Shown one piece after another: positions 53,575 through 63,333 of a stretch of 64,000 nucleotides of DNA. This stretch comes from Phreatobacter sp. (GTDB taxonomy: Bacteria > Pseudomonadota > Alphaproteobacteria > Rhizobiales > Phreatobacteraceae): the NCBI RefSeq assembly GCF_030691135.1, contig NZ_JAUYFA010000092.1:1-64000 (forward strand). The letters are read 5' to 3'. Both the position numbers and the translations under genes were made by a program. The first letter of the stretch is position 1; each line of letters begins with the position of its first letter. Under the pieces are notes generated by a model. That model was not told the DNA's origin and ran no database searches. It worked only from the letters and a program-made list of their open reading frames with translations.

Positions 53575-54354
53575 ATGGCCCGGTTCACGACCTCGGACGG
53601 CCTTTCGCTGCGCTACGAAGATACCGGCGGCGACAAGCCGGCGCTGCTCCTGTCCAACTCGCTCGGAACCCGGCTGGAGATGTGGCAGCCGCAGATGGCC
53701 GCCTTCGCCGAGGCCTTCCGTGTCATCCGCTATGACAAGCGCGGCCATGGCGACAGCGAGCTGCGCGTCGGACCGACCGGCTTTGCGCGGCTGACCCGCG
53801 ACGCGGTCGAACTGCTCGACCACCTTGGGATCGCGAAGGCCGACTGGTGCGGCCTCTCCATGGGCGGCATGAGCGGCATGTGGGCCGGCACCCACCATGC
53901 CTCCCGCTTCAACCGCCTGGTTCTCTGCAACACCGCCGCCGGCATGCCGACCGCCGACATGTGGAACCAGCGCATCGCCACCGTGAAGCGCGACGGTCTC
54001 ACCCCGCTCATCCCGACCATCGTCGACCGCTGGTTCACCAAGCGCTTCCAGGCCGCGGACCCCAAGGCCGTTGCCCGCATTGTCGCCATGCTGGAGACCA
54101 CCCCGCCGGAAGGCTATGCCGCATGCTCCGCCGCCATCCGCGACATGGACCAGCGCGAGGCGATCCGCGCGATACGGCTACCGACGCTCGTCATTTCCGG
54201 CACTCATGACGGCTCGACGCCCCCCGGCAAGGGCCGCGAGATCGCCGAGGCGATCCCCGGCGCCCGCTATGTCGAGCTCGATGCCGCGCATCTGTCCAAT
54301 ATCGAGCAGGCCGGGGCCTTCACCGACACGGTGATGGGCTTCCTGCGGCCGTGA
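53575..54354 (+). CDS. pcaD: 3-oxoadipate enol-lactonase
   Basis: PcaD opens the enol-lactone ring to give 3-oxoadipate in the protocatechuate branch of the beta-ketoadipate pathway. The 259 residues show SNSLGTRLEMWQPQMAAF, VIRYDKRGHGDSEL, nucleophile GLSMGGMSGMWAG near residue 100, aspartate in VISGTHDGSTPPGKG and histidine in ELDAAHLSNIEQAGAF. CAGGAGACTTTTC precedes the ATG at 53575. pcaC follows after a palindromic repeat; pcaGHB are not in the window. Confidence 0.9.
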   Translation: MARFTTSDGLSLRYEDTGGDKPALLLSNSLGTRLEMWQPQMAAFAEAFRVIRYDKRGHGDSELRVGPTGFARLTRDAVELLDHLGIAKADWCGLSMGGMSGMWAGTHHASRFNRLVLCNTAAGMPTADMWNQRIATVKRDGLTPLIPTIVDRWFTKRFQAADPKAVARIVAMLETTPPEGYAACSAAIRDMDQREAIRAIRLPTLVISGTHDGSTPPGKGREIAEAIPGARYVELDAAHLSNIEQAGAFTDTVMGFLRP

Positions 54355-54372
54355 TCAGCGGCAAGACGGGTC

Positions 54373-54584
54373 AGTGCGTCCTTCGAGGCTCGCAATAGCA
54401 TCGAGCGGACGCGAGATGCGTCCGCATCTCGCTATGCGCTCGCACCTCAGGATGAGGAAGGTTGAGCCTGGCATGACGGCCGACCTCGTCCCGCTTTGTG
54501 CAGGACACCAACGCCCCTCATCCTGAGGTGCGAGCCCCAGCGATGCGGCAGCATCGTCCGGAGGCGAGCCTCGAAGGACGCACT
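54373..54584. repeat. Long palindromic intergenic element between pcaD and pcaC
   Basis: Nested inverted repeats. The outer arm AGTGCGTCCTTCGAGGCTCGC (54373-54393) returns inverted at 54564-54584; the inner arm GCTCGCACCTCAGGATGAGG (54438-54457) returns inverted at 54516-54535. The arms are perfect. Elements built from such arms are dispersed in Rhizobiales genomes. The element occupies nearly the whole gap between the two pca genes. Confidence 0.85.
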
Positions 54585-54623
54585 TCCACCGATGCAGGGC
54601 GCAGTGCCCGACAGGAGACCTTC

Positions 54624-55010
54624 ATGGACGAAAAAGACCGCTTCGAAAAAGGCCTCGCGGTGCGTCGCGCCGTTCTCGGCGATGCCCATGTCGACCGTTC
54701 GCTCGCCGGCCGCGACGGCTTTTCCGGCGAGTTCCAGGACTTCATCACCCGCTATGCCTGGGGCGAGATCTGGACGCGGCCGGGCCTCGAGCGCAAGACG
54801 CGCAGCTTCCTGGTGCTCGCCATCTGCGCCTCACTCGGCCGCTGGGAGGAGTTCCGGCTGCACTGCCGCGCCTCCTTCGCCAACGGTGTGACCACCGACG
54901 ACATCAAGGAGGTCATCCTGCAGATCGCCGTCTATGCCGGTGTTCCCGCAGCGAATACGGCGATGAAGGAGGCGAAGGAGGTTTTCGCCGAGCTCGGCAT
55001 CAAGACCTGA
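54624..55010 (+). CDS. pcaC: 4-carboxymuconolactone decarboxylase
   Basis: PcaC decarboxylates 4-carboxymuconolactone, the step just before PcaD. The 128 residues show FEKGLAVRRAVLGDAHVDRSL, FQDFITRYAWGEIWTRPGLERKTRSFLVLAICASLGRWEE and a C-terminal VTTDDIKEVILQIAVYAGVPAAN, typical of the trimeric family. CAGGAGACC before the ATG at 54624 fixes the start; a longer frame would run into the repeat. Cytoplasmic. Confidence 0.93.
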   Translation: MDEKDRFEKGLAVRRAVLGDAHVDRSLAGRDGFSGEFQDFITRYAWGEIWTRPGLERKTRSFLVLAICASLGRWEEFRLHCRASFANGVTTDDIKEVILQIAVYAGVPAANTAMKEAKEVFAELGIKT

Positions 55011-55020
55011 GACTCTGCAG

Positions 55021-55072
55021 GCCCCACCCTTACCCTCTCCTCGCGCAAGCGAGGGGAGGGTGCGGGTGGGGC
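55021..55072. repeat. Long perfect-type hairpin behind pcaC
   Basis: GCCCCACCC, spacer, CCCTCTCCTCGC, loop GCAA, GCGAGGGGAGGG, spacer, GGGTGGGGC: a hairpin spanning 52 bases, 10 bases after the pcaC stop. It has no T tract, so it is a REP-like element more than an intrinsic terminator, although it could protect mRNA ends. It lies between convergent pcaC and the flavin reductase gene. Confidence 0.75.
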
Positions 55073-55116
55073 ATCCTTCGCAGGAGAAAGCGGCAGAGGG
55101 GTCGCTGATACGCCGC

Positions 55117-55644
55117 TCAGCGCGGGATCGGCCGATAGGCCCGGTCGAAATAGGCGAGAGCCGGGCCCGCCGGCCCGATCCTGACCGCCTCGACCTGGCC
55201 GATGAGGATGTGATGCGTCGCCATGGCGCGCATCTCCACGAGACGGCAGTCGAAGGTGACGAGGGCGATGTCGAGCGTCGGCGCCCCCGTCGCGAGCGGC
55301 GACCAGGACCCCTCGCGGAAACGCTCGGCGCCGACATGGCCACGGCGACCGGCGAAGGTCTCTGCCAGCCCCTCGGCGCCGGCCGGCAGGGCATTGACCG
55401 CGAAGACGCCGTTGCTGGCGATCAGCGCCCCGTTGGCGGACTTGCGATTGAGGCAGACGAGCAGCGTCGGCGGCTCGTCCGAGACCGAGGCGACCGCGAT
55501 GGCGGTGAAGCCGCTGGATCCTGCCGGCCCGGCGGTGGTGACCACATGGACGTGACCTGCCACATGCGCCATGCCGTCCCGATAGGCCTGCGGTGAGGCG
55601 GCGGGCACTCCCGGAATCATCGAGTGGCTGGCAGCGCCATCCAT
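55117..55644 (-). CDS. Flavin reductase domain protein (FMN-binding split barrel)
   Basis: A 175-residue protein: YRDGMAHVAGHVHVVTTAGPAGSSGFTAIAVASVSDEPPTLLVCLNR, SANGALIASNGVFAVNALPAG, TFDCRLVEMRAMATHHILIGQVEAV. These are the blocks of HpaC/Fre-type NAD(P)H:flavin oxidoreductases that feed reduced FMN to a monooxygenase. The MDGAASHS start at 55644 has GAGG upstream. No partner oxygenase adjoins. It is divergent from livH. Confidence 0.88.
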   Translation of the reverse strand: MDGAASHSMIPGVPAASPQAYRDGMAHVAGHVHVVTTAGPAGSSGFTAIAVASVSDEPPTLLVCLNRKSANGALIASNGVFAVNALPAGAEGLAETFAGRRGHVGAERFREGSWSPLATGAPTLDIALVTFDCRLVEMRAMATHHILIGQVEAVRIGPAGPALAYFDRAYRPIPR

Positions 55645-55903
55645 GCAAAATCCTCTGTTGCCGATTGATATAGGCCTGCGAGCGCGGCGGAGCCAATCCA
55701 TACCGCTGAATTCTCGGTGATTAAGGTTGAGACGGTCGCATGCCGGCCGTGTGAATAAACGCCACGACGCCATTGTGACTTCTCGGGACGCTTGCTACCG
55801 ATATGTGGCATGTTGTGTAGCAGGCCCGGCCGCAGAGGCGGCCGTCGCCGGAGACCATCGCGGCGCTATCCCGCGCCGTCGGGGACAGTGGGAAGGTGAC
55901 GGC

Positions 55904-56821
55904 ATGGAAGTCTTCTTCCAGCAGCTGATCAACGGCGTCACGCTCGGATCGATCTACGGTCTTATCGCCATCGGCTACACGATGGTCTTCGGCATCATCG
56001 GCATGGTCAATTTCTCCCATGGCGATGTCTTCATGGTCTCCACCTTCATCGCCCTGATCGCGCTGATGATCGTCACCACCTGGCTCGGCGTCGGGTCGAT
56101 CCTCATCGCCCTGATGATCGTGCTGATCATCGCCATGATCTTCACCTCGCTGATTAGCTGGACCATCGAGCGCGTCGCCTATCGCCCCTTGCGCGGCTCG
56201 TTCCGCCTCGCCCCGCTGATCTCCGCCATCGGCATGTCGATCGTGCTGTCGAACTTCGTGCAGGTGTCGCAGGGTCCGCGCAACAAGGCCATCGACCCGA
56301 TCCTCAACAATGTCTTCGTGCTCTCGGCGGCGGGCGGCTATCAGGTGACGCTGTCCTACAAGCAGATTCTCATCGTCGTGGTCACTGCGGCCCTCCTCGC
56401 CATCTTCTGGTGGGTGGTCGCCAAGACGCCGCTCGGCCGGGCGCAGCGCGCCTGCGAGCAGGACCGCAAGATGGCAGCTCTGCTCGGCGTCGACGTCGAC
56501 CGCACGATCTCCATCACCTTCGTCATGGGCGCCGCGCTCGCCGCCGTAGCCGGCACGCTCTACCTCGTCTATTACGGCGTGGTGAACTTCCACGACGGAT
56601 TCACGCCGGGCGTGAAGGCCTTCACCGCGGCGGTGCTCGGCGGCATCGGCTCGCTGCCCGGCGCGGTGCTGGGAGGCCTGCTCATCGGCCTCATCGAGGT
56701 CTTCTGGTCGGCCTATTTCTCGGTCGAGTACAAGGACGTCGCAGCCTTCTCCATTCTCGCCATCGTGCTGATCTTCATGCCGCAGGGCATCCTCGGCCGG
56801 CCCGACGTCGAGAAGGTCTGA
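55904..56821 (+). CDS. livH: Branched-chain amino-acid ABC permease LivH
   Basis: A 305-residue inner-membrane permease of the HAAT transporter family. Start [44 protein letters not shown] is the conserved first-helix pattern. The cytoplasmic coupling motif is in [22 protein letters not shown] near residue 195, and the end is [17 protein letters not shown] through [13 protein letters not shown]. It heads a five-gene import operon; the ATG at 55904 is used. About eight helices. Confidence 0.94.
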   Translation: MEVFFQQLINGVTLGSIYGLIAIGYTMVFGIIGMVNFSHGDVFMVSTFIALIALMIVTTWLGVGSILIALMIVLIIAMIFTSLISWTIERVAYRPLRGSFRLAPLISAIGMSIVLSNFVQVSQGPRNKAIDPILNNVFVLSAAGGYQVTLSYKQILIVVVTAALLAIFWWVVAKTPLGRAQRACEQDRKMAALLGVDVDRTISITFVMGAALAAVAGTLYLVYYGVVNFHDGFTPGVKAFTAAVLGGIGSLPGAVLGGLLIGLIEVFWSAYFSVEYKDVAAFSILAIVLIFMPQGILGRPDVEKV

Positions 56822-56823
56822 TC

Positions 56824-58251
56824 GTGACGAGCGCAACGGACCCGAATTTCGCCAGACCCGAGCCCCCTTCCCCCGTCGCCCGCGCCGCTCGGGAAGCCCT
56901 CTTCGCCGCGATCATCGCGCTCGGTGTCTTCGGTCCCCTGCTCGCCTTCCGGACGACGCAGGACATGCAGAACCGTCTCATCGTCGAGACGCGCTATGGC
57001 CTCATCGCGATCGTCGTCCTGCTCGTCTTCGCCGGGCGCTTTCTGCTGTCGCTCTGGTTCGCGCGGGCGCGCCCCGAGGCGGGGCCCACCCTCGGCGCCC
57101 GCCTGTCCGGCCTGGTGCCCCGGAGCGTGCGCGACGTCGTCCGCAGCGGCCTGCCGCCGGCGGCTCTTGTCGCCCTCTTCGTCTACCCGATGATGATCAT
57201 GTCCCTGACGGGCGGCTCCGGCGCCCTCAAGTGGATCGACAATTTCGGCATCCAGATCCTCATCTACGTGATGCTGGCCTGGGGCCTGAACATCGTCGTC
57301 GGCCTCGCCGGCCTCCTCGACCTCGGCTATGTCGCCTTCTATGCGGTCGGCGCCTATGCCTATGCGCTCATCGCCACCAAGGTGATCCCTGCGACCTTTC
57401 CCGGCCTCGGGGTCTGGGCCTTCTGGATCTGCCTGCCCATCTCCGGCATCCTCGCCGCCTTCTGGGGGGTGCTGCTCGGCTTTCCGGTCTTGCGATTACG
57501 CGGCGACTACCTCGCCATCGTGACCCTTGCCTTCGGCGAGATCATCCGCCTCGTCCTGATCAACTGGACCGCCTTCTCCAACGGCTATGAAGGCATCTCG
57601 ACCATTCCGCGGCCCTCGTTCTTCGGCGTGCCGTTCAACGCCTCGGACACGGGCTTTGCCGCGACCTTCGGGCTGGAATTCTCGCCCGTCTACCGCACCA
57701 TCTTCCTCTACTACGTCATCGTCTGCCTCGCCCTGCTCACCGCCTGGGTGTCGAACCGGCTGCGCAAGCTGCCCGTCGGCCGGGCCTGGGAAGCGCTGCG
57801 CGAGGACGAGATCGCCTGCCGCTCGCTCGGCATCAACACGGTCAACACCAAGCTCACTGCCTTCGCCATCGGCGCCATGTTCGGCGGCTTCGCCGGCTCG
57901 TTCTTCGCCGCGCGTCAGGGCTTCATCTCGCCGGAGAGCTTCACCTTCATGGAATCGGCGGTGATCCTCGCCATCGTCGTGCTCGGCGGCATGGGCTCGC
58001 TCGTCGGCACGGCCCTCGCCGCCGTCGCCATGATCGGCGGCACCGAACTCCTGCGCGAGCTCGACTGGCTGAAGGCCATCTTCGGCAGGGATTTCGATCC
58101 GGCCCAGTATCGCATGCTCATCTTCGGTCTCGCCATGGTGGCGATCATGGTGTGGAAGCCGCGCGGTTTCGTCTCCACCCGCATGCCCAGCGCCTTCCTG
58201 AAAAACCGCCGCGCCGTCTCCGCCGATCACGTCAAGGAGGGCCAAGGGTGA
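56824..58251 (+). CDS. livM: Branched-chain amino-acid ABC permease LivM
   Basis: A 475-residue second permease. It is longer than usual, with an N-terminal extension of two helices ([38 protein letters not shown]) before the core ([35 protein letters not shown]). The coupling loop is [35 protein letters not shown]. The end [15 protein letters not shown] fits the family. GTG start two bases after the livH stop; the stop overlaps livG (GTGA). Confidence 0.93.
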   Translation: MTSATDPNFARPEPPSPVARAAREALFAAIIALGVFGPLLAFRTTQDMQNRLIVETRYGLIAIVVLLVFAGRFLLSLWFARARPEAGPTLGARLSGLVPRSVRDVVRSGLPPAALVALFVYPMMIMSLTGGSGALKWIDNFGIQILIYVMLAWGLNIVVGLAGLLDLGYVAFYAVGAYAYALIATKVIPATFPGLGVWAFWICLPISGILAAFWGVLLGFPVLRLRGDYLAIVTLAFGEIIRLVLINWTAFSNGYEGISTIPRPSFFGVPFNASDTGFAATFGLEFSPVYRTIFLYYVIVCLALLTAWVSNRLRKLPVGRAWEALREDEIACRSLGINTVNTKLTAFAIGAMFGGFAGSFFAARQGFISPESFTFMESAVILAIVVLGGMGSLVGTALAAVAMIGGTELLRELDWLKAIFGRDFDPAQYRMLIFGLAMVAIMVWKPRGFVSTRMPSAFLKNRRAVSADHVKEGQG

Positions 58252-59081
58252 GCGAGGCGATCCTGACCGTCGAACACCTGACGATGCGGTTTGGCGGGCT
58301 CCTGGCGGTGAACGACCTGTCCTTCGAGGCACGCCGCGGCGACATCACGGCAGTGATCGGCCCTAACGGCGCCGGCAAGACCACCGTCTTCAACTGCATC
58401 ACCGGCTTCTACAAGCCGAGCCAGGGCCGCATCACCATGCGCCATGCGGACGGGCGCACCCACCTGCTGGAGCGCCTGGCCGATTTCCGCATCGCCCAGG
58501 AAGCGAAGGTCGCGCGCACCTTCCAGAACATCAGGCTTTTCTCCGGGATGACCGTGCTGGAGAACCTTCTGGTGGCCCAGCACAACCCGCTGATGAGCGC
58601 CTCCGGCTGGTCGATCGGCGGCATTCTCGGCCTGCCCGCCTATGGCCGCGCCGAACGCCGCGCCATCGAGAAGGCAGCCTACTGGCTCGACAAATGCGGG
58701 TTGACCGACCGCGCCGACGACCCCGCCGGCGACCTCCCCTATGGCCCGCAGCGGGCCCTGGAGATCGCCCGCGCCATGTGCACAGAGCCCGAGCTCCTCT
58801 GCCTCGACGAGCCCGCCGCAGGCCTCAACCCGCGCGAGAGCCTGGTACTCAACGAGCTGCTGCGCTTCATCCGCAAGGAGCACGGAACCTCGCTGCTGCT
58901 GATCGAGCACGACATGAGCGTCGTGATGGAAATCTCCGACCATGTCGTCGTCCTCGACTACGGCATCAAGATTTCCGACGGCACGCCGGCCATGGTGCGC
59001 GAGGACCCCAAGGTGATCGCCGCCTATCTCGGCGTCGACGATTCAGAGGTCGAGAAGGTGGAAGCGGAGGTGGGCCTGTGA
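58248..59081 (+). CDS. livG: Branched-chain amino-acid ABC ATPase LivG
   Basis: A 277-residue ATP-binding subunit. Walker A is [19 protein letters not shown] near residue 35, Q-loop [20 protein letters not shown], signature [14 protein letters not shown] (the usual SYGxQ changed to PYGPQ), Walker [16 protein letters not shown], and H-loop [23 protein letters not shown]. The insertion [19 protein letters not shown] between Walker A and Q-loop is long. GTG start overlaps livM by four bases. Confidence 0.95.
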   Translation: MSEAILTVEHLTMRFGGLLAVNDLSFEARRGDITAVIGPNGAGKTTVFNCITGFYKPSQGRITMRHADGRTHLLERLADFRIAQEAKVARTFQNIRLFSGMTVLENLLVAQHNPLMSASGWSIGGILGLPAYGRAERRAIEKAAYWLDKCGLTDRADDPAGDLPYGPQRALEIARAMCTEPELLCLDEPAAGLNPRESLVLNELLRFIRKEHGTSLLLIEHDMSVVMEISDHVVVLDYGIKISDGTPAMVREDPKVIAAYLGVDDSEVEKVEAEVGL

Positions 59082-59800
59082 CGGCGCTCCTGACCGCCCG
59101 CGGCGTCGAGACCTTCTACGGCGCCATCCAGGCGCTGAAGGGCATCGACATCGACGTCGCCCGCGGCGAGATCGTCGCCCTCATCGGGGCCAACGGCGCC
59201 GGCAAGTCGACGCTGATGATGACGATCTGCGGCAGCCCGCAGGCCCGCCGCGGCTCCATCGTCTATGACGGGCAGGACATCACCCGCCGGCCGACCCACG
59301 AGATCATGCGCATGGGCATCGCCCAGTCGCCGGAGGGGCGGCGCATCTTCCCGCGCATGTCCGTTTTCGAGAATCTCCAGATGGGGGCGACCCTCACCGA
59401 TCCCGCCTTCTTCACCGAAGACCTGGAAAAGGTCTTCGTCCTCTTCCCCCGCCTGAAAGAGCGGCGCGACCAGCGCGGCGGCACGCTGTCGGGCGGCGAG
59501 CAGCAGATGCTCGCCATCGCCCGTGCCCTGATGAGCCGGCCGAAGCTGCTGCTCCTCGATGAGCCCTCGCTCGGCCTCGCCCCGCTCATCGTCGCCGGGA
59601 TCTTCAACGCCATCCGCGAGCTCAACCGGGCGGAGGGCCTGACCGTCTTCCTCGTCGAGCAGAACGCCTACCACGCGCTGAAGCTCGCCCACCGCGGCTA
59701 TGTGATGGTCAACGGCAGCGTCACCATGCAGGGGACCGGCAAGGAACTCCTCGCCCGCGAGGAGGTGCGCGCTGCCTATCTCGAAGGGGGGCGGCACTGA
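59078..59800 (+). CDS. livF: Branched-chain amino-acid ABC ATPase LivF
   Basis: A 240-residue ATP-binding subunit paired with LivG. Walker [21 protein letters not shown]-loop [25 protein letters not shown], signature [22 protein letters not shown], Walker [17 protein letters not shown] and H-loop [24 protein letters not shown] start overlaps the livG stop (GTGA), and its stop overlaps the next start (TGATG). Standard length. Confidence 0.95.
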   Translation: MTALLTARGVETFYGAIQALKGIDIDVARGEIVALIGANGAGKSTLMMTICGSPQARRGSIVYDGQDITRRPTHEIMRMGIAQSPEGRRIFPRMSVFENLQMGATLTDPAFFTEDLEKVFVLFPRLKERRDQRGGTLSGGEQQMLAIARALMSRPKLLLLDEPSLGLAPLIVAGIFNAIRELNRAEGLTVFLVEQNAYHALKLAHRGYVMVNGSVTMQGTGKELLAREEVRAAYLEGGRH

Positions 59801-60180
59801 TGCAGGGCGTGCTCTACGAGGAACCCTCGGTCTGGCTCTTCCTTCTCGTCACCCTGGTGCTCGGCGGCTGGCTGGCGATCATGACCGGCCGGGCCTGCGC
59901 CCAGACATGGCGCGGCATCCCGGAGACCATCGCCTATCTCCTCGTCCTCGGCCTCGCCGTACGCTTCGCCCATTTCGCACTCTTCGAGGGAACGCTCCTG
60001 TCGCTGCGCTACTATGTGGTCGACACCGTCATCGTCTCCCTCATCGGTCTCCTGTCCTGGCGCATGACGCGCGCCGGGCAGATGGTCCACCAGTACTGGT
60101 GGCTCTACGAACGCACCGGCCCGCTCACCTGGGCGGAACGGCCGGTCCCCCTGTCCTCCCCTCCGGAGAAACACCGATGA
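59800..60180 (+). CDS. DUF6867 membrane protein in the liv operon
   Basis: A 126-residue protein with three hydrophobic segments (VWLFLLVTLVLGGWLAIMTGRA, ETIAYLLVLGLAVRFAHFALF, YYVVDTVIVSLIGLLSWRM) and a tyrosine/tryptophan-rich end (MVHQYWWLYERTGPLTW). It resembles the DUF6867 family found beside liv genes in Hyphomicrobiales; the name is from memory. The start overlaps the livF stop (TGATG), so it is translated with the transporter and is probably an accessory part of it. Confidence 0.78.
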   Translation: MQGVLYEEPSVWLFLLVTLVLGGWLAIMTGRACAQTWRGIPETIAYLLVLGLAVRFAHFALFEGTLLSLRYYVVDTVIVSLIGLLSWRMTRAGQMVHQYWWLYERTGPLTWAERPVPLSSPPEKHR

Positions 60181-60240
60181 CGCGTCGGTTTGAGCCGGAT
60201 GGGCTGACAAGTTCCGCAAAAGGGTATTCGATCCTCGGCA

Positions 60241-60260
60241 AGAACGGCATGACCCGTTCT
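60241..60260. repeat. Hairpin between the DUF6867 gene and livK
   Basis: AGAACGG and CCGTTCT pair over CATGAC in the 128-base gap before livK. There is no T tract, so termination is unlikely; it may stabilise the 5' end of a livK message. A CCCAATTGGG palindrome (60288-60297) follows just before the livK ribosome-binding site. Confidence 0.4.
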
Positions 60261-60308
60261 CCGCGAAGGCTTGATCCCCTCGTGACCCCCAATTGGGAAG
60301 GATGAGAG

Positions 60309-61439
60309 ATGAAGACCAAACTCCTCGCCGGGCTGACGCTCGGCCTCGGTCTTGCCCTGGCGCTTCCCGCCCAGGCGCAGATCCGTCTCGGTGTTGCCGG
60401 ACCGATCACGGGTCCGAACGCCTCGTTCGGCGCCCAGTTGCGCCAAGGCGTCGAGCAAGCCGTGGAAGACATCAACGCCGCTGGCGGCATTCTCGGTCAG
60501 CGCATCCAGCTGTCGGTCGGCGACGACGTTTCCGATCCCCGCCAGGGCGTGAGCGTTGCCAACAAATTCGTCGGTGACGGCATCAAGTTCGTCGTCGGCC
60601 ACTTCAATTCCGGCGTATCCATTCCCGCCTCCGAGGTCTATGCGGAAAACGGCATCGTCGCCATCACCCCCGCCTCGACCAACCCGCGCCTCACCGAGCG
60701 CGGCCTGTGGAACGTGTTCCGCACCTGCGGCCGCGACGACCAGCAGGGCGCCGTCGCCGCAGCATTCCTCGTCCGCAACTTCGCCGGCAAGCGCGTCGCC
60801 ATCGTCCACGACAAGACGACCTACGGCAAAGGCCTCGCCGACGAGACCCAGAAGGCGATGAACGCCGCCGGCCTCAAGGAGGTCATCTATGAAGGCGTCA
60901 ACACCGGCGAGAAGGACTTCTCGGCGCTGATCTCCAAGCTCAAGGCGGCCAATGTCGACGTCGTCTACTGGGGCGGCCTGCACACCGAGGGCGGCCTCAT
61001 CGTCCGCCAGATGCGCGACCAGGGCGTCAGCGCCCCGCTCATGTCGGGTGACGGCATCGCCGACAACGAGTTCGCCGCGATCGCCGGCCCCGGCGCCGTC
61101 GGCACGCTCATGACCTTCCCGCCGGACCCGCGCAACCGCGCCGAGGCCCGCGCCGTTGTCGAGAAATTCCGCACGGCCCGTCGTTTCGAGCCGCAGGCCT
61201 ACACGCTCTACAGCTATGCCGCTGTGCAGATTCTCCAGCAGGCGGCCGTCGCCACCAACTCGCTCGACCCGAAGAAGATCGCCGAATTCATGCGCACCGG
61301 CCACGTCTTCAAGACGGTGATCGGCGACATCTCCTATGACAAGAAGGGTGACATCACCCGCGCCGACTACGTCATGTACACTTGGCGCGCCGGGCCGGAT
61401 GGCAAGGTCTCCTATTTCGAGAGCTCGACCACCAACTGA
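60309..61439 (+). CDS. livK: Branched-chain amino-acid binding protein LivK
   Basis: A 376-residue periplasmic binding protein with a signal peptide (LLAGLTLGLGLALALPAQAQ). Mature blocks are IRLGVAGPITGPNASFGAQLRQGVEQAVEDINAAGGILGQ, GVSVANKFVGDGIKFVVGHFNSG, GIVAITPASTNPRLTERG and VAIVHDKTTYGKGLADE, all typical LivJ/LivK. GGAAGG precedes the ATG. It is last in the operon, behind the DUF6867 gene, and a clear terminator follows 30 bases later. The ligand is likely a branched-chain or related amino acid. Confidence 0.94.
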   Translation: MKTKLLAGLTLGLGLALALPAQAQIRLGVAGPITGPNASFGAQLRQGVEQAVEDINAAGGILGQRIQLSVGDDVSDPRQGVSVANKFVGDGIKFVVGHFNSGVSIPASEVYAENGIVAITPASTNPRLTERGLWNVFRTCGRDDQQGAVAAAFLVRNFAGKRVAIVHDKTTYGKGLADETQKAMNAAGLKEVIYEGVNTGEKDFSALISKLKAANVDVVYWGGLHTEGGLIVRQMRDQGVSAPLMSGDGIADNEFAAIAGPGAVGTLMTFPPDPRNRAEARAVVEKFRTARRFEPQAYTLYSYAAVQILQQAAVATNSLDPKKIAEFMRTGHVFKTVIGDISYDKKGDITRADYVMYTWRAGPDGKVSYFESSTTN

Positions 61440-61469
61440 TCCCGTCCTTCGCGGATCCGACGTGACGAA

Positions 61470-61499
61470 GCCCGCCCGGAGCGATCTGGGCGGGCTTTT
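61470..61499 (+). terminator. Intrinsic terminator of the liv operon
   Basis: GCCCGCCC (61470-61477) pairs with GGGCGGGC (61488-61495) over ten bases, followed by TTTT. It lies 30 bases after livK and before the convergent TadG-like gene. Confidence 0.85.
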
Positions 61500-61524
61500 C
61501 ATGGATCGAGGGCTGGCGCCCGCA

Positions 61525-63081
61525 TCATTGGGTCAGCCGCAGGCGACTGATGTGGTTGCCGATCTCGTCGAAGGCGTTGCTCAGCGCCTGATCGGAATCG
61601 GCCACCAGAGCCATCGACGGGTTAGATGCGCATTGCTGCAGGATGCTGCGCGCCGTGGCGTCCGTCACGAAGAAGGCGACCGTGTAGACCCGGATTCCCG
61701 CCGCCTTGGCATTGGCGCAGGACGTGAGCGTCTTCTCGTTCATCTTGGCGACAATCTCGGCCCTGCTGCTCGACGTCGTCCCGAGGCGCCCTGCCGCCGA
61801 AAAGCCATAGGCCGAATAGAACGACCCGTTCATGGTGGGCAGACCGATCGCATCGTTCGCTCCATCGGTCATCAGCACCATGATCTTGCGGTTCTGCGGA
61901 TCGTTGTAGGCTCGCCCCTCGGTGAACGGCGGCTCGGGCGACAGCACCCGCCAGCCCCACATGACCGCCTCATGCAGGTTGGTGCCGCCGTAGTTCGGCA
62001 TGGCCGCCAGCGCCGTCGTGAGCGTCGGCTGGTTATGCGTCAGCGGGATGATCGGGTTCGAATCACACAACTGATTGGGTCCGCGCCGGGTGCCGTTGGC
62101 CAGCGACTGGTCGGGGCTGGCGCCGTTATACTTGCAGACCCGCCGCTGGCGGGCGAGCATCGACGTACCGAGCCCGCTCTGGCAGGTGCCGTCCGAGAGA
62201 TAGTTGTTGTAGAAGCCGGACCACGCCCCCTCGTCGGGCTCGTCGGGAGCAAAGCTCGGCACGAAGAGCGTCGCCGCATTGCCGGACACTGGCGCACTGT
62301 CGGTCACGTCGTGCGGCGCAGGACGCGCCTCGACGCAGCCGGACCAACTGACACCCGACATCTGAGAATAGAGCTGCAGCCGCTTGGCGGGCGTCGCGAA
62401 GTTCTCTTCGTGGATCGGCGAATGGCCCTGGGTGTCGATCCAGCTGGCACCGGCATTGGCCGGGCCGACATTGACCATCGAGGCGAAGGGCACGACCGCG
62501 ACCCTGGTATCCCCTGCCATATAGGCAAGGCCGAGCACCTTGCGCATCAGATCGGCGGACGCCGTCCGCAAGGTGGTGATCCGCGTCCCCGCCATGGACC
62601 CTGAATTGTCGAGGACGAGCGCGACCTCCAGGAGGGCGCGGCCGAGCTGCGAGGACGACGTGGCCGCCATCGGGACACTGGAAATGCCGATCACCGGCAG
62701 AATGTAGGGCTGATAGACATAGGTGGCCCGGGCCTCGACCGAGCGGGCCGCGACATCGACCGCGACAGTGACCTGGACCTGGCTGGCAAATTCGATATTG
62801 CCGGCCATGTGTCTCCGGACGAGTTCGGCGATCTGGGCCGAGGTCGAATTGGCGGTGACCGAACGCGTCGCAGTCAACACCGCCGAGTCGAGCGCATTCT
62901 GCAGGCGCGACTGCCGGCCGGAGGCGACCGTGTAATCGACCGCGCCGCCGACAACGCCCAGCATGGGCAGCAGCGTGACGGCGAAGAGGATCGTGACGGC
63001 GCCGCCGGCGTCGGTGCGAAAGCGCCTCGCGCGTCGTGCAGCCCGACGGAGCAGCCGCCGGCAGGAAGGCAGCATCCGCAT
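61525..63081 (-). CDS. TadG-like pilus-associated protein with VWA domain
   Basis: A 518-residue protein of the TadE/TadG group, anchored in the membrane and exposed outside or in the periplasm. The N-terminus is arginine-rich, then DAGGAVTILFAVTLLPMLGVVGGAVDYTVASGRQSRLQNALDSAVL, the Tad-pseudopilin-type start. A VWA domain with MIDAS residues follows (VALVLDNSGSMAGTRI near residue 165, then TDGANDAIG), with a large insertion holding several cysteines. The start is uncertain (ATG 63081, 63075 or upstream 63123). No other tad genes are in the window. Confidence 0.82.
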   Translation of the reverse strand: MRMLPSCRRLLRRAARRARRFRTDAGGAVTILFAVTLLPMLGVVGGAVDYTVASGRQSRLQNALDSAVLTATRSVTANSTSAQIAELVRRHMAGNIEFASQVQVTVAVDVAARSVEARATYVYQPYILPVIGISSVPMAATSSSQLGRALLEVALVLDNSGSMAGTRITTLRTASADLMRKVLGLAYMAGDTRVAVVPFASMVNVGPANAGASWIDTQGHSPIHEENFATPAKRLQLYSQMSGVSWSGCVEARPAPHDVTDSAPVSGNAATLFVPSFAPDEPDEGAWSGFYNNYLSDGTCQSGLGTSMLARQRRVCKYNGASPDQSLANGTRRGPNQLCDSNPIIPLTHNQPTLTTALAAMPNYGGTNLHEAVMWGWRVLSPEPPFTEGRAYNDPQNRKIMVLMTDGANDAIGLPTMNGSFYSAYGFSAAGRLGTTSSSRAEIVAKMNEKTLTSCANAKAAGIRVYTVAFFVTDATARSILQQCASNPSMALVADSDQALSNAFDEIGNHISRLRLTQ

Positions 63082-63333
63082 GAGTCCCGCGGACAAGATC
63101 GGGAGTGACATGGCCAGGACCATCCTGGTTGAGCCGACTGGGACTACTGCCCCTACGGCACCGAATATGGTCACCAACGCTGAAACAATCGTTAAAACAG
63201 CCAGAATGTGCAAGATGGGGAAATCTGTGCCCCCGACAAATCACAGATGAGCTCACATCAGGCACGACTAGGTTCGGCCCGGCAATTTTTACATCTGTAA
63301 ACTGACAAAAAAGTCCACGCCGGCGAAAGCCTG

